A stretch of DNA of 64,000 bases from Ceratorhiza oryzae-sativae (taxonomy: Eukaryota; Basidiomycota; Agaricomycetes; Cantharellales; Ceratobasidiaceae): contig JARWMV010000241.1 of NCBI GenBank assembly GCA_030998015.1, forward strand, positions 1,240,001-1,304,000. The letters run 5' to 3'. Shown here piece after piece: positions 1-11,389 of this stretch. The notes under the pieces are model-generated. The model saw only the letters and a list, made by a program, of their open reading frames with translations, did no database searches and had not been told where the DNA came from. Position numbers and translations under genes: made by a program. How positions within the stretch are numbered: position 1 is the first letter of the stretch; every line of letters starts with the position of its first letter.

Positions 1-948
1 ATCGCTGAGAAGCGAGGCGGGCGGACACCGGTTTCATCAGAATATGCCAAAGTAATCGAAGCCCGCACTCTTGGGGCTATGGGCGGACTTGGAGATAGTA
101 ACTCGCGTAGGCGGGTCTAATGTAAAGTCTTCGATAGAGAGTTTATGGTGCCATTTTTGCACTTTTAAGAGTTAATGCAGTCTCTACACCATTGGTAGCG
201 AAAATTTGCATACCTGCATCTGCATCCTGAATATATTTACGTCTCAAAGCGATCTGGTTCATATTTTTCCGGTCGAGCTTCAGAGGGCCAAGTGGAGGGG
301 AGTCATTTTTCATCCCCGTATCGAGGAGTCCTACACCGGATTACCGATCCGAAGAATCAGCATATAGCTGCATGAAGAGAGAAAGCCACCTTTACGCTCC
401 AACGCACTAGGATTTGCACAAAGAAAACAGGGAAGGGGATAAGAAATTATTCGGCAAAATGCGTCGAAACGGACAGTCCAACGCGCACCAAATTAGAGTC
501 TTTGGGCTGTGCAAAACACCGCAGTAACGATCCTACTCGGACGCTTGAGCGCTTGGGTTGGGTCTAGGCGTAATACACGTTGTTTTTTCATCGTACTGCG
601 AACCAAGCTCTTGGGATCGTGACGCAGTTGCCATCCAAGGTGTGGTGGCGACTAAATTGTACCTGAAGTGGCAAACAATATTCACGCGAGGAGTACTATC
701 GATTGGTGCCTCGGCGACTCTCGATCAGCCTCGACTTTTCACCCTTATTGTCCCTAGATATCTCGTGCCTGGGTTCAAGTTGTGTCGGCCAGGCATCCTT
801 ACTGCCTTATGCGACAACAATGGCCGAGCAACGTCCAACACTCATAGTCGCAGTGCGCACAAATGCCCACCAATCTGCGTGTCTGTCTCGCCAAGCTAGT
901 ACAGCTCCTTCTACTCAGCTACTCAATCTCATACTCATAATCATACTC
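1..948. other. stretch without a supportable gene
   Basis: I see no open frame with a recognisable domain or a convincing exon-intron pattern here. Frames of up to about 113 codons exist, but they overlap each other and the last one merely runs into the pheromone gene that follows. The DNA just before position 949 is rich in CTCAT and CATACTCAT-like repeats, which is typical of a fungal 5' untranslated leader. No clear TATA box is visible close to that gene. Confidence 0.5.
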
Positions 949-1044
949 ATGGATTCCGCCACTACCTACACCTACACCCCCGAGCCCGTCAACCAAGACA
1001 GGGGTGACAGCGGAAGCGGCAGCCAGTATTGCGTCATAGCCTAG
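949..1044 (+). CDS. mating pheromone precursor, divergent copy (CaaX lipopeptide)
   Basis: A 31-residue precursor starting MDSATTYTYT and ending in CVIA, a C-terminal CaaX box. In basidiomycetes such precursors are farnesylated and carboxymethylated at the CaaX cysteine, trimmed at the N-terminal side and secreted as ligands for STE3-type receptors of a compatible mating type. The last 17 residues, NQDRGDSGSGSQYCVIA, are identical to those of three further precursors in this window. The middle part lacks five residues present in the others. The Asp-Arg before GDSGSGSQYC lies where the usual Glu-Arg type processing site sits, so a mature peptide of about ten residues is my inference. The start is the only ATG giving a short frame that matches the paralogues from residue 1. 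It lies about 50 kb from the others and on the opposite strand. No receptor gene is adjacent. Confidence 0.88.
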   Translation: MDSATTYTYTPEPVNQDRGDSGSGSQYCVIA

Positions 1045-3139
1045 ACGCTTTTTCGTTCAGATATCTTCGTTATTTTGGAGGTTGATTGGTATTTATGGCC
1101 ATGTATGCGGATGTAATTGTTTCGGTCTCATGCGTCGCAAAGTGTGAGACGTGTAGGGCATTGTAAAGGAGTTTGAATTTGTATTGTTAAATGGAAATGA
1201 CAGCGGAATTCATTGAATAAAACCGGCTCATACCAGCCAGTACAGAGTTAAATTATTTGTGTACAGACCAACAAGCACAACGATTGACTGATAGTCAGAA
1301 ACATCTTACGGTCAAAGCCAAGAATACCGAATAAATACCAAGGCGTATCAGTCAAATGCAAGCCTTTCAGCCAATCGTTTTCACATTTCGCGATTGCCAC
1401 AGGTCGTTTCATGCGATGATATTCAGGCATCTTGTACCCCATCTGCGAAGATCATACGAGATGCTCGACCTCTTCTCACCGAGCCCTCTAATTGACACTA
1501 CGAGTCCAAGGCTCTTGGCAGGCACGCTGTGTCCCACCCGCAATATTTACGGCCGCAGAAACGCGTCGCATACAACTTTACCCACGTTGGTTAGTCAGAT
1601 CGCTCCAAGAGGAACGGACGATGACATGAGGCTGGAAGGGGAAGGGGAAAGCACCTACATAAGTCGATCGAGGCTCATATAAAACTTTCAAGGCGGACTT
1701 CGTGCGACCCGGGGGGGGACTCGACTTCGTGACATATTTCCCACCCATCTATGCTTTCGTCGTTGATGAAGTACCACTTTATTCAATCTCCTCCTTGTAA
1801 TTTCTTCTATCTGTTGCTTGTCTGATGAATGAAGACCATGCCTCTAAGCGCCCTTCTCTCATCGCCGGGCGGGTCGATCGATGATCGATTTGGTGGCCCG
1901 TGTGGGTGAAGGACGAGGTTGCCAATCATTTCACCTGATACCGGTACAAGGCAATGTATCGCATTCCTATAGTTTTGTGTTGACCTATATTAGGTCTGAC
2001 ATTGTGTGTATTTTCGGATCGCGTTTCGCCTATATTAGTCAGGTGTCCAGGATGATGCACGGTTTTTGGTTGCACTTGATAGCACCTTCTATCGTCTTTC
2101 GGTGTCTTGGTTCAAGCCAGGGTTTATAATTTGAATTATAAAATGTACAATATATGCAGAGATCTACGCAATACTAATGACCAAGCTCGCACGCCTGACA
2201 CAAGTCGGGCCAGGCGCCGGAATTGAAAGTCCGCTGCTAGTTTGGCCATGTCACGTGGGACAATGGTTGTGAGGTTGCCACCCGACGATGCTCAGACCTC
2301 CATTATTCTTTGCCCGTATATAACAGAGGGGATGAACTAGGTATTTATATTCAGTAATTCATCGCTCTTTACTGGGAGACTCTCCTGCGACTGGTGACTG
2401 ACAATCATGTGGCTGTGCTGGTGTCGCATCTTCAGAATCTAGCCTATCGTCTCGGTATTTGATGGTCTGAGCACCACACCTGGGAATAGTATGTCGCTAC
2501 TTGACTCTGAGTTGACCCCTGTCTGCGCAATACGAAATTGGGTGGTTTTCCATCGAACTCAACTAGTGAATGTGCATAAAACTTGGGACGTACTCCGGGC
2601 TAGCGTGCCTTTGCATCACTTGACTATCGATCAAACTCGGGCTTCATAAGGATCTGTTAAAATTACCTCGGGTAGCTGCCACCGAACAACGGCATGGCAT
2701 TTCTGTCAAATACGATGGGTTTCTGCAATCCGCTTTACGTTCGAACTTGTTCCTAGAATACTGTCCGAGCAGGGCAAGACCCAAGTTTACCCAAAATCGT
2801 ATGTCTGTACGAGAGGTTTTTTTTGATCCAGCAACCCTGTTCTTGAAATTAGAGGTGTTGTGGCAAAGACGGCCTTTGGGTATGCCGCTGTAACTTCACG
2901 TTCGTCCACAGTAGCATAGATGTCAAGGACATCAATAGTATAGCTGTGGGAAGCGAATTCATAAAATAACGGCGAGTGCGTCGGTTTTCCAGGTTCTTCA
3001 GGTTTTGAGACTGGTGTTTTTAACGCGTGGCTCTGCGAGGGAATGAAAAGACGCCCAATGACCACAGCAAGCGAAGCTGGTCGACTTAATCCATCTATAA
3101 CTCAATATAGGTTTCATTGAAAGGACTGCACATAACTCC
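1045..3139. other. stretch without a supportable gene
   Basis: About 2.1 kb between the pheromone gene and the convergent end of the kinase gene. A minus-strand open frame at 2787-3065 (92 codons) lies just past the kinase stop, but its translation matches nothing I recognise and it has no splice context. A run of nine G at about 1711-1719 is the only notable low-complexity sequence. I see nothing else to annotate. Confidence 0.5.
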
Positions 3140-4483
3140 TCAACACTGGAACAAGAACATTCTGAGGACCTGCTTCAGAAATATAACGACTTCGGTGGTA
3201 AGTCCCGACAGGATAAAAATGAGCCGTTGTTGGAACGGTGTGCCTTGGGGTATCAATGGCCACCGAGTTCGCCACCCAGGGAGACCGGCGAAGTGGGTAT
3301 GCATAGTATCCCGAGCTGATTGGATTGTTGGCCGTTTTTGAGGGTCATGGTTGGTCATGTCACGTGAGAGAGAAAGGAGGAAGCCCAAGGCTTCGTATTT
3401 CTGAGTTTCCAATATTAGCGCACGAGCTAAGGAGGTACCAATTGCTTGTACGAACCGGGATGAGATCTCTTCGAAGAATGGCCCCAAGTTGGTATATGTC
3501 GACCTTGAACGGATCGTATTGCGCCCCTTTTACCTGCTCCGGTGCCTGCTCCTTTGCAGAAACCCCAGAGGCCGTACGAGGCACAGCAGGATCCTTAAAC
3601 CACTTTGCATAACCAAAGTCAATGTAATAATATCTGACGGGTTTTTGGGTCCGAATATATTTGGGTCGAAGGATTCGTTTGCGATCGAGAGAACGGTGCT
3701 GATGGAATGGGTGGAAAGGTTCGTCCAGAAGAGGACGCTTGTCCATCAAGATGTTTTCTGGCGCGATGTCGCTGATTACACGGAAGCGTTAGCCATTCCA
3801 TACAGGCCAAGAAACCGAACGATGATACCAATGCGCGATATCATGTGTGTGGAGAAATTCGAGTCCCTGGAATCTGGTTGAGAACAAGCGGTGGCCAGGA
3901 TGGTTGGTGCTCACCTCGAATACCTGCGTCAAAAAATCATGTACCTCCGATAAGTCATAAAACGGCGGATTTTTGTAGCTGCTCAGCAGTGGCATGACAA
4001 AGAACATGCCATTCTCGACATCGGGTATAGGAAAAGAGTCAAAGCATGGAATAATATGGTTTGTGGGATCATCTTTGAATGGGGGCGATGAGAAATGTTG
4101 CAAGATGTCCAATTCTTGTTCTCCTTCCTGGTCATTATGAGAAGGGGCTATCATCTTGATGACGACCTGGAGATTGTCATGGACTCTAGTTGCATCGAGG
4201 GTCCGTAGGGGCTATTGGTACGGGTCGACGTCAGCTCACTGACATCAAATGCGAACAAGGCACATACCAGCACGTCTGGTGCGTCCTCGCAGTCGTCGGG
4301 ATCGGCTCCATTAATAGTCCAAGAGGGTATCCAATCTGGTTGGTATCGAGGGCGTAGCTGGTAGCCTTTCGATCGCAAGTAGGGCTGGAACGAAGCCCAT
4401 CGCTTTTCTGCATCTGACCGTTCCTCGGGGCTGCGCGAGGCAGAATCTATCGTGCGAAACGACGTCGAGGGTATCGTGGCCAT
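3140..4483 (-). CDS. protein-kinase-like protein, five exons
   Basis: Exons on the minus strand are 4483-4268, 4211-3915, 3866-3829, 3771-3456 and 3400-3140. All introns are GT-AG and the joined frame is open for 375 residues. Kinase landmarks are the VIK lysine near residue 91, an EQELDIL helix-C-like segment, a catalytic loop reading HCDIAPENILMD near 183-194 (the codon for C is split by an intron), DFG at 235-237 and an APE-like KEQAPEQ. The invariant Lys, catalytic Asp and DFG Asp are present, so activity is possible, but HRD has become HCD and no glycine-rich loop is clear. The C-terminus has a DPQKRPT motif and a hydrophobic tail (about residues 340-370) that could anchor it in a membrane. 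This style is common in basidiomycete expanded kinase families; substrate unknown. An in-frame ATG at 4525 would add 14 residues. Confidence 0.82.
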
Positions 4484-4525
4484 GGATGGCGAGGAGCTAT
4501 GATGTGGTTGACTTGAAGGCAGCAA

Positions 4526-5125
4526 GCGCTGCCCGAATGCATCCCAGGCTCATTTGTCCAATGGTGGTGATGGTTCGACACTCCGGACTAAACCCTGACA
4601 CCACTCGAATTTCCAAGGTTCGGGAACCGCGTCGCGTGGCCGATTGGATCTGCCTGTCTGCCCCCACGAACATATTTTGAGGTTCTCCCGGCAAGATAAC
4701 ACTTTGGACTTTGCCTGATTGTGAACAAAGCAATGTGATGAACAAGAACATACATTCTGCGGTTTGCATGACAAATCGGCTTGTTTGCAGCTGTATCCGT
4801 AAGGTCGCCCGGTGACCCGCCAAAGCCATGGAAAGCGCCGCGATCCTGTAACTCGACATTGACACAACGTTCGAACACCCCTTTGTCGCCATGCCTCGTT
4901 GTTATACACCTACAAATCTATCCCGAGATGCGCATAACATCTCACGTCGTTCTCTTTGCCCACTTTATCTACTCACCCCCCATCCTCACCGCGGCTTTCG
5001 CGTGTCGCAGCAGACGAGTCCATTAGCCCTCGTAAGTGTCGCAATGACGGCAACCCGAAACTACGAGCAGCTGAATCCTGGTGCATTATAAGTTACGTTG
5101 AGCTGGCGTTTCAAGCCCACCAACC
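4526..5125. other. stretch between divergent genes
   Basis: About 600 bases between the divergent kinase gene and the four-exon gene, probably holding both promoters. Minus-strand frames at 4550-4909 contain an exon-like segment (about 4760-4878, rich in Gly and Asp) but have no matching partner exon and no recognisable domain, so I do not call a gene. No TATA box is convincing. Confidence 0.4.
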
Positions 5126-6023
5126 ATGCCGGAATGGATCAGCGTCAGCGCACTGTTCAGAAATGCGACCAGCGCTCCCGACAGGGAGTATCGCTTCACT
5201 CCCTCTGTTCCTATCGGAGAGAAGGACGCAAAAGTCATATTGCGGGAAGTGAACGAAGTGCTGGTCGATTCAAAGGCTACGCTCAATTCCTGCCGGACTG
5301 CGCTCGATAGGTCCGAATACGAGTCTTTCAAGGCTCAACATAAAGTGTAAGCTCACACCGTATTCACGTTGTTCTCTTAATTTCTTGAATTCTGAGCGTG
5401 GAGCTAGCTTTCACCTGAAGCTACAAACGGTAAAATCCCACCAACGAAATCTCGATCCTGCGCTCTTGCGCCAAGGTCGTGTTCCGTCCGGAGCTCCACA
5501 GTCGAAAGAAGCTCTCCAAGCCCTCGCGCTCGACTTACTGAACAATGTCGAAGATTATAACAACAAAGTAGTCGTCAGTGTTCCTTTTGAAGTACTTGAC
5601 GTCTATGCTGAACCACGTCCAACAGCGTGCCAGCCACAGAGCTCTTGCATCAGGCCCTCAGGCGTTCCCGGACGAAAAGCCCGTAACTCAGGAGGTCTCA
5701 GCAGAATCGCCGTCCGATTCCGATGACGAGGCACCACCTTCTAGTCCCAGCACTTCACCCCCCAGCCCTTCGCTCGATACTCGGCCCCTGTCCATTCCAC
5801 GCCCCATCAGGATTCGAAGAGCAAGGCCATCTTTCCTCCGATCCAGTGAGCTGTTCAACCTCGCTTAACAAGAATTTGTGTAGCTGATCAGGTTGTAGAT
5901 CTCGGCTTAAGCCAAAGCCTGAACACCTCGAGCATGTTCACGTTCTATTCAGAGGAGGACAGCCAAAAAGCCAGCATGCTAGACGGTCGGGTTTCATCAA
6001 GCTCGGAAATACTCTTGTGCTGA
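5126..6023 (+). CDS. unknown protein, four exons, disordered C-terminal half
   Basis: I do not recognise this protein. Exons are 5126-5344, 5397-5567, 5626-5845 and 5899-6023, separated by GT-AG introns of 52, 58 and 53 nt. The joined frame gives 244 residues from MPEWISVSALFRN to a stop at 6021-6023. Residues 1-130 look folded and mainly helical, with alternating charged and hydrophobic residues (for example KVILREVNEVLVDSKATL). Residues about 145-195 are acidic and then Ser/Pro-rich (DSDDEAPPSSPSTSPPSPS), typical of a disordered, phosphorylatable linker. The last exon is Ser-rich. If the last intron is not used, the frame ends at 5868. No signal peptide or membrane segment is visible. It is divergent from the kinase gene. 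The clean splicing supports a real gene; function unknown. Confidence 0.7.
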
Positions 6024-8498
6024 TGGTCTCGAGACAGATCCGAATTGTCTCATGACTATCTCCCATATTCCTCAACCCCACCTGAAGGCCTCAGACCCCA
6101 ACAAGCGGGTTTTTCGCAGGGACGTTTCTTTCAGACCAGAACATGGCATTGTCACTTTATCTGGTGCGTGCGGTACTCATCGTTACACCAGACCGCGCTA
6201 TCTCACCCCAGTAAACGTCTCTTGCCTGCAGTTCCCGAGTTTTATGAGCTCGAGAATGCAAATGATAAAGTTGGTATGCACAACTCCAGCGCCGTACGCT
6301 AGACCGGTCGCTGACAATGCTTTAGACATGGAAGGAATGTTTGTCGTACAAAAACTTATATCCAAGTGGTTTCGCAACCGCCTGAAGGAGTGGGTGCCAT
6401 CTCGCAACCATCTGGACCATTCAGCTTACTGTTGCTTCAACAGAGATATTGATTAAATTGTTTATTGCGCATCATACACACTGTATAATAACATTGTTTA
6501 ACTTATTTAGACTTTTGAGTGCAGGGGGTTCCCCCAAATCACCTAGCAAGTGACATGCCAAACTGGCTCGGTGGCAACTCACGGCTCAACAAGTGAGGGT
6601 GTTCACATGGGTGGTGTTTCCGGCCCTTCGGAGCCCGCCCCGAACTCCCTGGGGCTACCACACAATGAGTCATGGATAACAGGAGATGATTTGTAGGATG
6701 GGACCTGTATGGGCCAAGAATTCGTGCCAGATTTTGGGAAAAGCGACGTAACCAGATTGTGAGACCGGCAACAGTGATAATCAGACAGCTTATGCTGAAC
6801 ACTCGGCAACTACGTCGTGGAGAGGGATAGGTTGATCATCCCAGTCCTCAACACCCGGGAAGACGTAGATTATGCGGCCGCCATAGCAAGCCTCCGAGGC
6901 AAACCTTTCAGCGAGCGTTTACCATTTACGGATGAACTCGGCATACGTAATCACATAGATCCAGATCGCTGTTAGCCGACGACCACCTTTCATCACACCA
7001 CAACAAACCTTCAATGATATTCAAGCTCTATTTACCGTCCTTTGTCGAACCTACTTCTTTCACCTCATTCCCGAGTATGCAACTCCATTTCAGTACCCAA
7101 CCGTTCTCAGCTTCCCCAGTGTGCTGCTCACCAGGCGTGATCCGTTGAACACCTGTCTCATCACGTTTGCGACTCAATCCCCACAGTTTTTCTGCCGATT
7201 TACCCAAGCCATTGTCTTTGTCTGAGCAGCCAGCTAATGGTCGCGTTCTTCGAGTTTTCCTTTCACTATCCCTTCTTCGCTCCTCATCACCCCAAGGCGG
7301 CCACCGTCAAGTTGCTCCTTACACGACGATCGGGCAGGGGGGATGCAGCGTTAGCCTCTATCATGCTGCTAGAGGGTGGGCTCAAAGCGCAGCGTCCCAG
7401 GTATTCTCAAACGCTTGCCGGTCGACCATTCAAGCCAGCTCCCGAGCTAACAGTACGCAGTGGTTACGCCAGCCCCCACCTTCTGTCACAGGAACAAGCA
7501 CTCTACCCGTTGTTCTCTGAGCGTCGACTGTACAAGCAGATAATTCAACCGTTTCTCGATGGCGATTAGAGCGGCACCCATCATGAACAGGGTGACACGG
7601 CGACCATCCAACACAGATGGTTCTTTGCACTTCTCCAACTTCACAGTCTTCCCGTCGACAACGCACCCGCTTCTAGCAGTCCCATGGACAGGTGATTGGT
7701 CATGCACACGCAAAAGACACCGGCCCTGCTGGAAGCCGAGGCGTAGGCGGTAGGAGCACGGGACTCGTCCAGCACATGTGCGTATTTCAACCACGAAATT
7801 CTCCGGGTTGCATCCGCGTTACTGTCGTTTGCAAATCACCTTGCAGTCGGGCGCTTTGAAAAAAAAAAAAAACGCTGATGCAAGGCTCCAGCTTCCGAGT
7901 GACCCAGCTCATTCAAGTTGATACCTTCCGAGGTATATAGACCAACATTGTGATTCCGCGAGACATCCCTACAATAGTATTTACTTGAATAAGCTTTACA
8001 GTCGTTTGCAAAAGGTATTGCGAACTAAGCACCAGCTTTTTTTCCAGGCTCGGAAGGCCGAAACAGTTTTTCCTTGTATCTCCCTCAGTTCGTGTTGTAT
8101 GGCTTAGTGCAACATACCGTTCGAATTGAAATCTCAGCGCGCATATGCGAGGCTAATTTGTGGAGCGCGATGTGTACCTTGTAAAATCGACTCTCAAAAC
8201 CCCTCCTGCAACAGTTTGCAGCTGCATCTCCACTGCTACAGCTTGTAAAAATGAATACAATTCATGTTTGAAATCTACATGTACTTTTACATGTGGGTGA
8301 ATATATATACAAGAGTGTCAACATGACTGTAAGCCTTAACTTGCCTGCTGGTCACATGATATTGTGTCATGGTCTAGACCATGAGCACAAATTTATTCAG
8401 ATTTTTTACTATTTTATTTTACCTCTATTTTCTGTTTCTTTGGACAAGTCCAGTTTATTCAGATATGTGCATAGAATTATTGACTGAGTCACATGAGC
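6024..8498. other. stretch without a supportable gene
   Basis: Frames of up to about 134 codons occur (6052-6456 plus, 7486-7794 minus), but none has a recognisable domain or clean splicing. A run of 14 A sits at 7859-7872. From about 8200 onward CG dinucleotides become very rare, marking the left edge of the transposon-rich block. Confidence 0.5.
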
Positions 8499-8963
8499 TG
8501 TTATGGGTCAGGGTACACTTGAATATCTAGAGCTTAAGCAAATGTAGATATGTTAGTATACACTAATTGTACTCAATACTTCTTAGACTAGAGTAAGAAG
8601 GCTCAAAGTAGTTGCAATGCAATCAAGTAACACTCAAGGTAGTCTTAATCTTTCACAGTGTAAACTGACTAATTTATAGGTATAAAGAGCAGGACTACTA
8701 TGGTCAGGTTCCCTTAGATATCTTAAATGTAGTTCAGCCCTAGTCACTTGGACTAACTGGTACTAATCTTAATACTAGACTTAAGTGATAGCTTATAGGA
8801 TAGATGGTGGGCTGCCTAATGCATGTACTTCCTCAGCTACAGGTACTTAGATTTCATCTAATAGCTGGTACTTAATGTCATGCTCAATCAGGCAATATTG
8901 TATCCTTATATAACTCTGTATATAAGATACAACAACTCAGACAGTATATAACTAATATGGTAC

Positions 8964-8969
8964 TTTATT
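8964..8969 (-). other. poly-A signal in left LTR arm
   Basis: AATAAA on the minus strand, about 125 nt downstream of the TATA box in the same arm and at the same place as in the right arm. Confidence 0.5.
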
Positions 8970-9094
8970 CCTCAGTACTAGTTATATAAGAAATCACACA
9001 CAGACAAGAGAAATAGAAAGAGAAAAAGAAAACCAATAACCAGTCTGGGTTGAGTAGAGGAGTGAAGGTGGTCTGGAAGGGCCTCAGAGGAGGT

Positions 9095-9103
9095 CCTTTT
9101 ATA
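9095..9103 (-). promoter_or_regulatory. TATA box in left LTR arm
   Basis: TATAAAAGG on the minus strand, conserved at the equivalent place in the right arm (24436-24444). It points away from the LINE fragment, outward toward position 8499. Confidence 0.55.
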
Positions 9104-9251
9104 CCCTGAGGAGGGCGTTCCAGAGCCAAATAGATGCATGCATGCCAGTGCAATCATCAAAAGAGGGTACTGCTATACTTGGGGTACACCCTAGCCCAGT
9201 ATAGGATAAGAGAGTAAAGACAGGGTGTGGATCGAAGGCATTGATGCATCT

Positions 9252-9807
9252 TGTTATGACCTGTCAAACAGACATAACAAAATAACCAAATATTTTTACA
9301 GATTTATGGCATTTTTTCCTAAGCAGAACAAGCCATAAACAAGGTCACATGACCTTGGCACTTAACTGGCGCTTACAGTGGTTACCCTGAACTTGCTCCA
9401 GCATTTCTCTACTTGTTACTTGGAGCAAGGAGTGAGTTGTCACATGATCTTGGTGCTTACAGCAGGATCACATGACCTCAGTGCTTACCCCTCAGACCTT
9501 GCACAGCTCTATAAGATTTGGAGCTGCACAAACTTAAGACAAACAATTACCTAACCCATAGTACTGTACATAACCTGCACCTACTGCAGATTGTGCTTAG
9601 ATAATACATCCACAGCCACTGCAGCCACAGGCATATATAAGAAGGATAAAGCAAGACTGGATGCCTCAGCTTGCTTTATCTTGTCAACCACCATAGACCA
9701 TAGCAAACACTGTAACTAGAACACTCAATACATACCACATAGCACCAAACCGTCAATGCAGCCACTACTTAAGTGCTTCACAAGGGAGCATCCAGAGGGT
9801 CATGACA
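9252..9807 (+). mobile_element. solo LTR of the chromovirus family
   Basis: A 556-bp sequence starting TGTTATGACC and ending CATGACA, clearly related to the LTRs at 11390-12154 and 21240-21909. It is flanked by a perfect 5-bp target duplication CATCT (9247-9251 and 9808-9812). The unoccupied site survives in the inverted copy of the surrounding arm near 24290, where a single CATCT equivalent joins the two flanks. It carries one copy of the internal repeat that is present three times in the 5' LTR and twice in the 3' LTR. A solo LTR normally results from recombination between the two LTRs of a full element. Confidence 0.93.
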
Positions 9808-10367
9808 CATCTGAGACCTGCTATTGGCTTGTAGATCATATTATCATAGTATATACATGTCATGAATGGAGGCTACATCTCAGTGAGTCATAAGGTGAGT
9901 CAGAGAAGCTTCTGGATCAATTTGGGAAGCTCTCCTGACTCACTGGAGTCATTAGATCTTGATTGATGGTCCAGTAAGATTCTAATGAGCTTTGGGCCAT
10001 TCCGGTGCGAGGATCTGGTGGATTGCAACAATCTTCAGGCAGCAAATACTGCCAAAGATTAGCTATCGATAGAGCATAAGATCACCTTGATAGTGTAAGC
10101 GGTTGCCAAGATATGGGCAGTGCAATGTTGTAATCAATATCTCCTGATAAGAGGAAATATCATAACCTCTATATCTCTCTGAGTTCTTAAGATAAAATCA
10201 CGATAAAATATGCGTTGGAAAGAGGAGATTTTTTACTATTTAATGGAATACAAATAGTACAATTTCAGACACATACAAATTCATTTAATTTGAAGAAAAA
10301 TTACAGAGGCATCTTGAGGTTGGCAGAGCAGACTAAAATAATAGAAAAATGTTAGTGATCCATAACA

Positions 10368-11389
10368 ACTGCACCTCTTTGCCACAGCCCCCTTTGTCAG
10401 GCTCCACCATCATCCACCACCTGGCAGACATGTCCCACCTGGATGCCAAGTTTACCATACCCTATCTAGCTGCACCCTGGGAACAACCCCACCCCTGGCC
10501 CACCTGTTTGCACATGTGCTTCCCTGCACCTGATGCATCACACAAGGAACACAAGGTCTATCTCTGTCTGGTGAAAGACCGTCTCAGCTCAGCTCAGTCC
10601 AATGGCACAATCTTGGCCTTCAGTGATGGTTCTAGGTGTGTTGTCTGCAGTCAGCACAAGGTTGGCAGTGGATTCTCTATACAATGGTTCAGGGACAAGG
10701 TTGCCACTGGCATGCTTAGCCTGGGTCACCACTCTGACATCTTCAACACTGAAATGATGGGACTTGCCATTGCAATGAAATGTGCATCCTCATTTGTCAA
10801 CTGCCCCTCACACAACACACCTGTTTGCCATGTCCTATTCTCATCAGACAACCCAGCTGCAGTCCAGATGATCACCAACCTGTCACCTCACACTGCACAG
10901 GCTGCCTCAATCGCCTTCAGGAACTGCATTGATGACCTTCTGCAGTTGCACCCTGACCTCTCAATCACAGTCCAATGGGTCAAAGGTCATGCTAGGATTG
11001 CAGGCAACAAGTGCACTGACACCCTTGCTCTGAAGGCCTCCTCTCTCATGCCCACACCCATCTTCAACTGCACCATATCCTGGGCTAAGGCAAGGGCCAA
11101 GACTAGGGCTGTCCACACTTGGGGACACAGGTGGAACTCCAAACCTCACTCTGACCAAGTGCATCTGCCCACCTGTCCACCAGCCTGGAAGCTGCATGCC
11201 TTCCACCAAAGCATTAATCTCAACAGAGACAGGCACTGCTGCCTCATACAGGTCATCCTTGGACACAGTTTCTTTGGGGAGTACTATGCCTGCTTCAACC
11301 TCACCAAGGGTACCCAAAACATGGCTGAGTGCCAATGTGATCACCAGACCAAGCAGACAATTGCACATGTGATTCAGGAGTGTCTGTTG
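10368..11389 (+). pseudogene. LINE-type RNase H region, 5' part, interrupted
   Basis: The frame (ATG at 10349, inside the LTR arm) encodes the RNase H domain typical of the C-terminal end of Tad-like non-LTR retrotransposon reverse transcriptases. FSDGS near codon 93 gives the first catalytic Asp, NTEMMGL the Glu and FSSDNPAA the next Asp. These are followed by WVKGHARIAGN and the family's C-terminal tract GHSFFGEYYACF. The endonuclease and polymerase parts are missing; the left LTR arm abuts the point of truncation. The frame stops because the chromovirus inserted after position 11389. Its remaining end is at 21910-22073. Transcription from the LTR arm would run the other way, so expression is doubtful. 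The gene itself is a degenerate relic. Confidence 0.85.

Larger units (their letters stand above)
8499..10367 (-). mobile_element. 1.3-kb LTR-like arm, left copy, with a nested solo LTR
   Basis: Read on the minus strand this unit begins TGTTATGG and ends CCATAACA, the TG...CA form of a retrotransposon LTR. It matches the unit at 23730-25033 in inverted orientation over its whole length once the inserted solo LTR (9252-9807 plus its 5-bp duplication) is removed, leaving about 1308 bases. It contains a TATA box (9095-9103, minus) and a poly-A signal (8964-8969, minus), as expected for U3 and R. I found no matching target duplication at its edges (TGAGC against ACTGC). It could be a solo LTR of a large element, one of two inverted LTRs left by rearrangement, or a long terminal inverted repeat. 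The termini and promoter signals favour an LTR. Its inner end meets the LINE RNase H frame. Confidence 0.75.
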
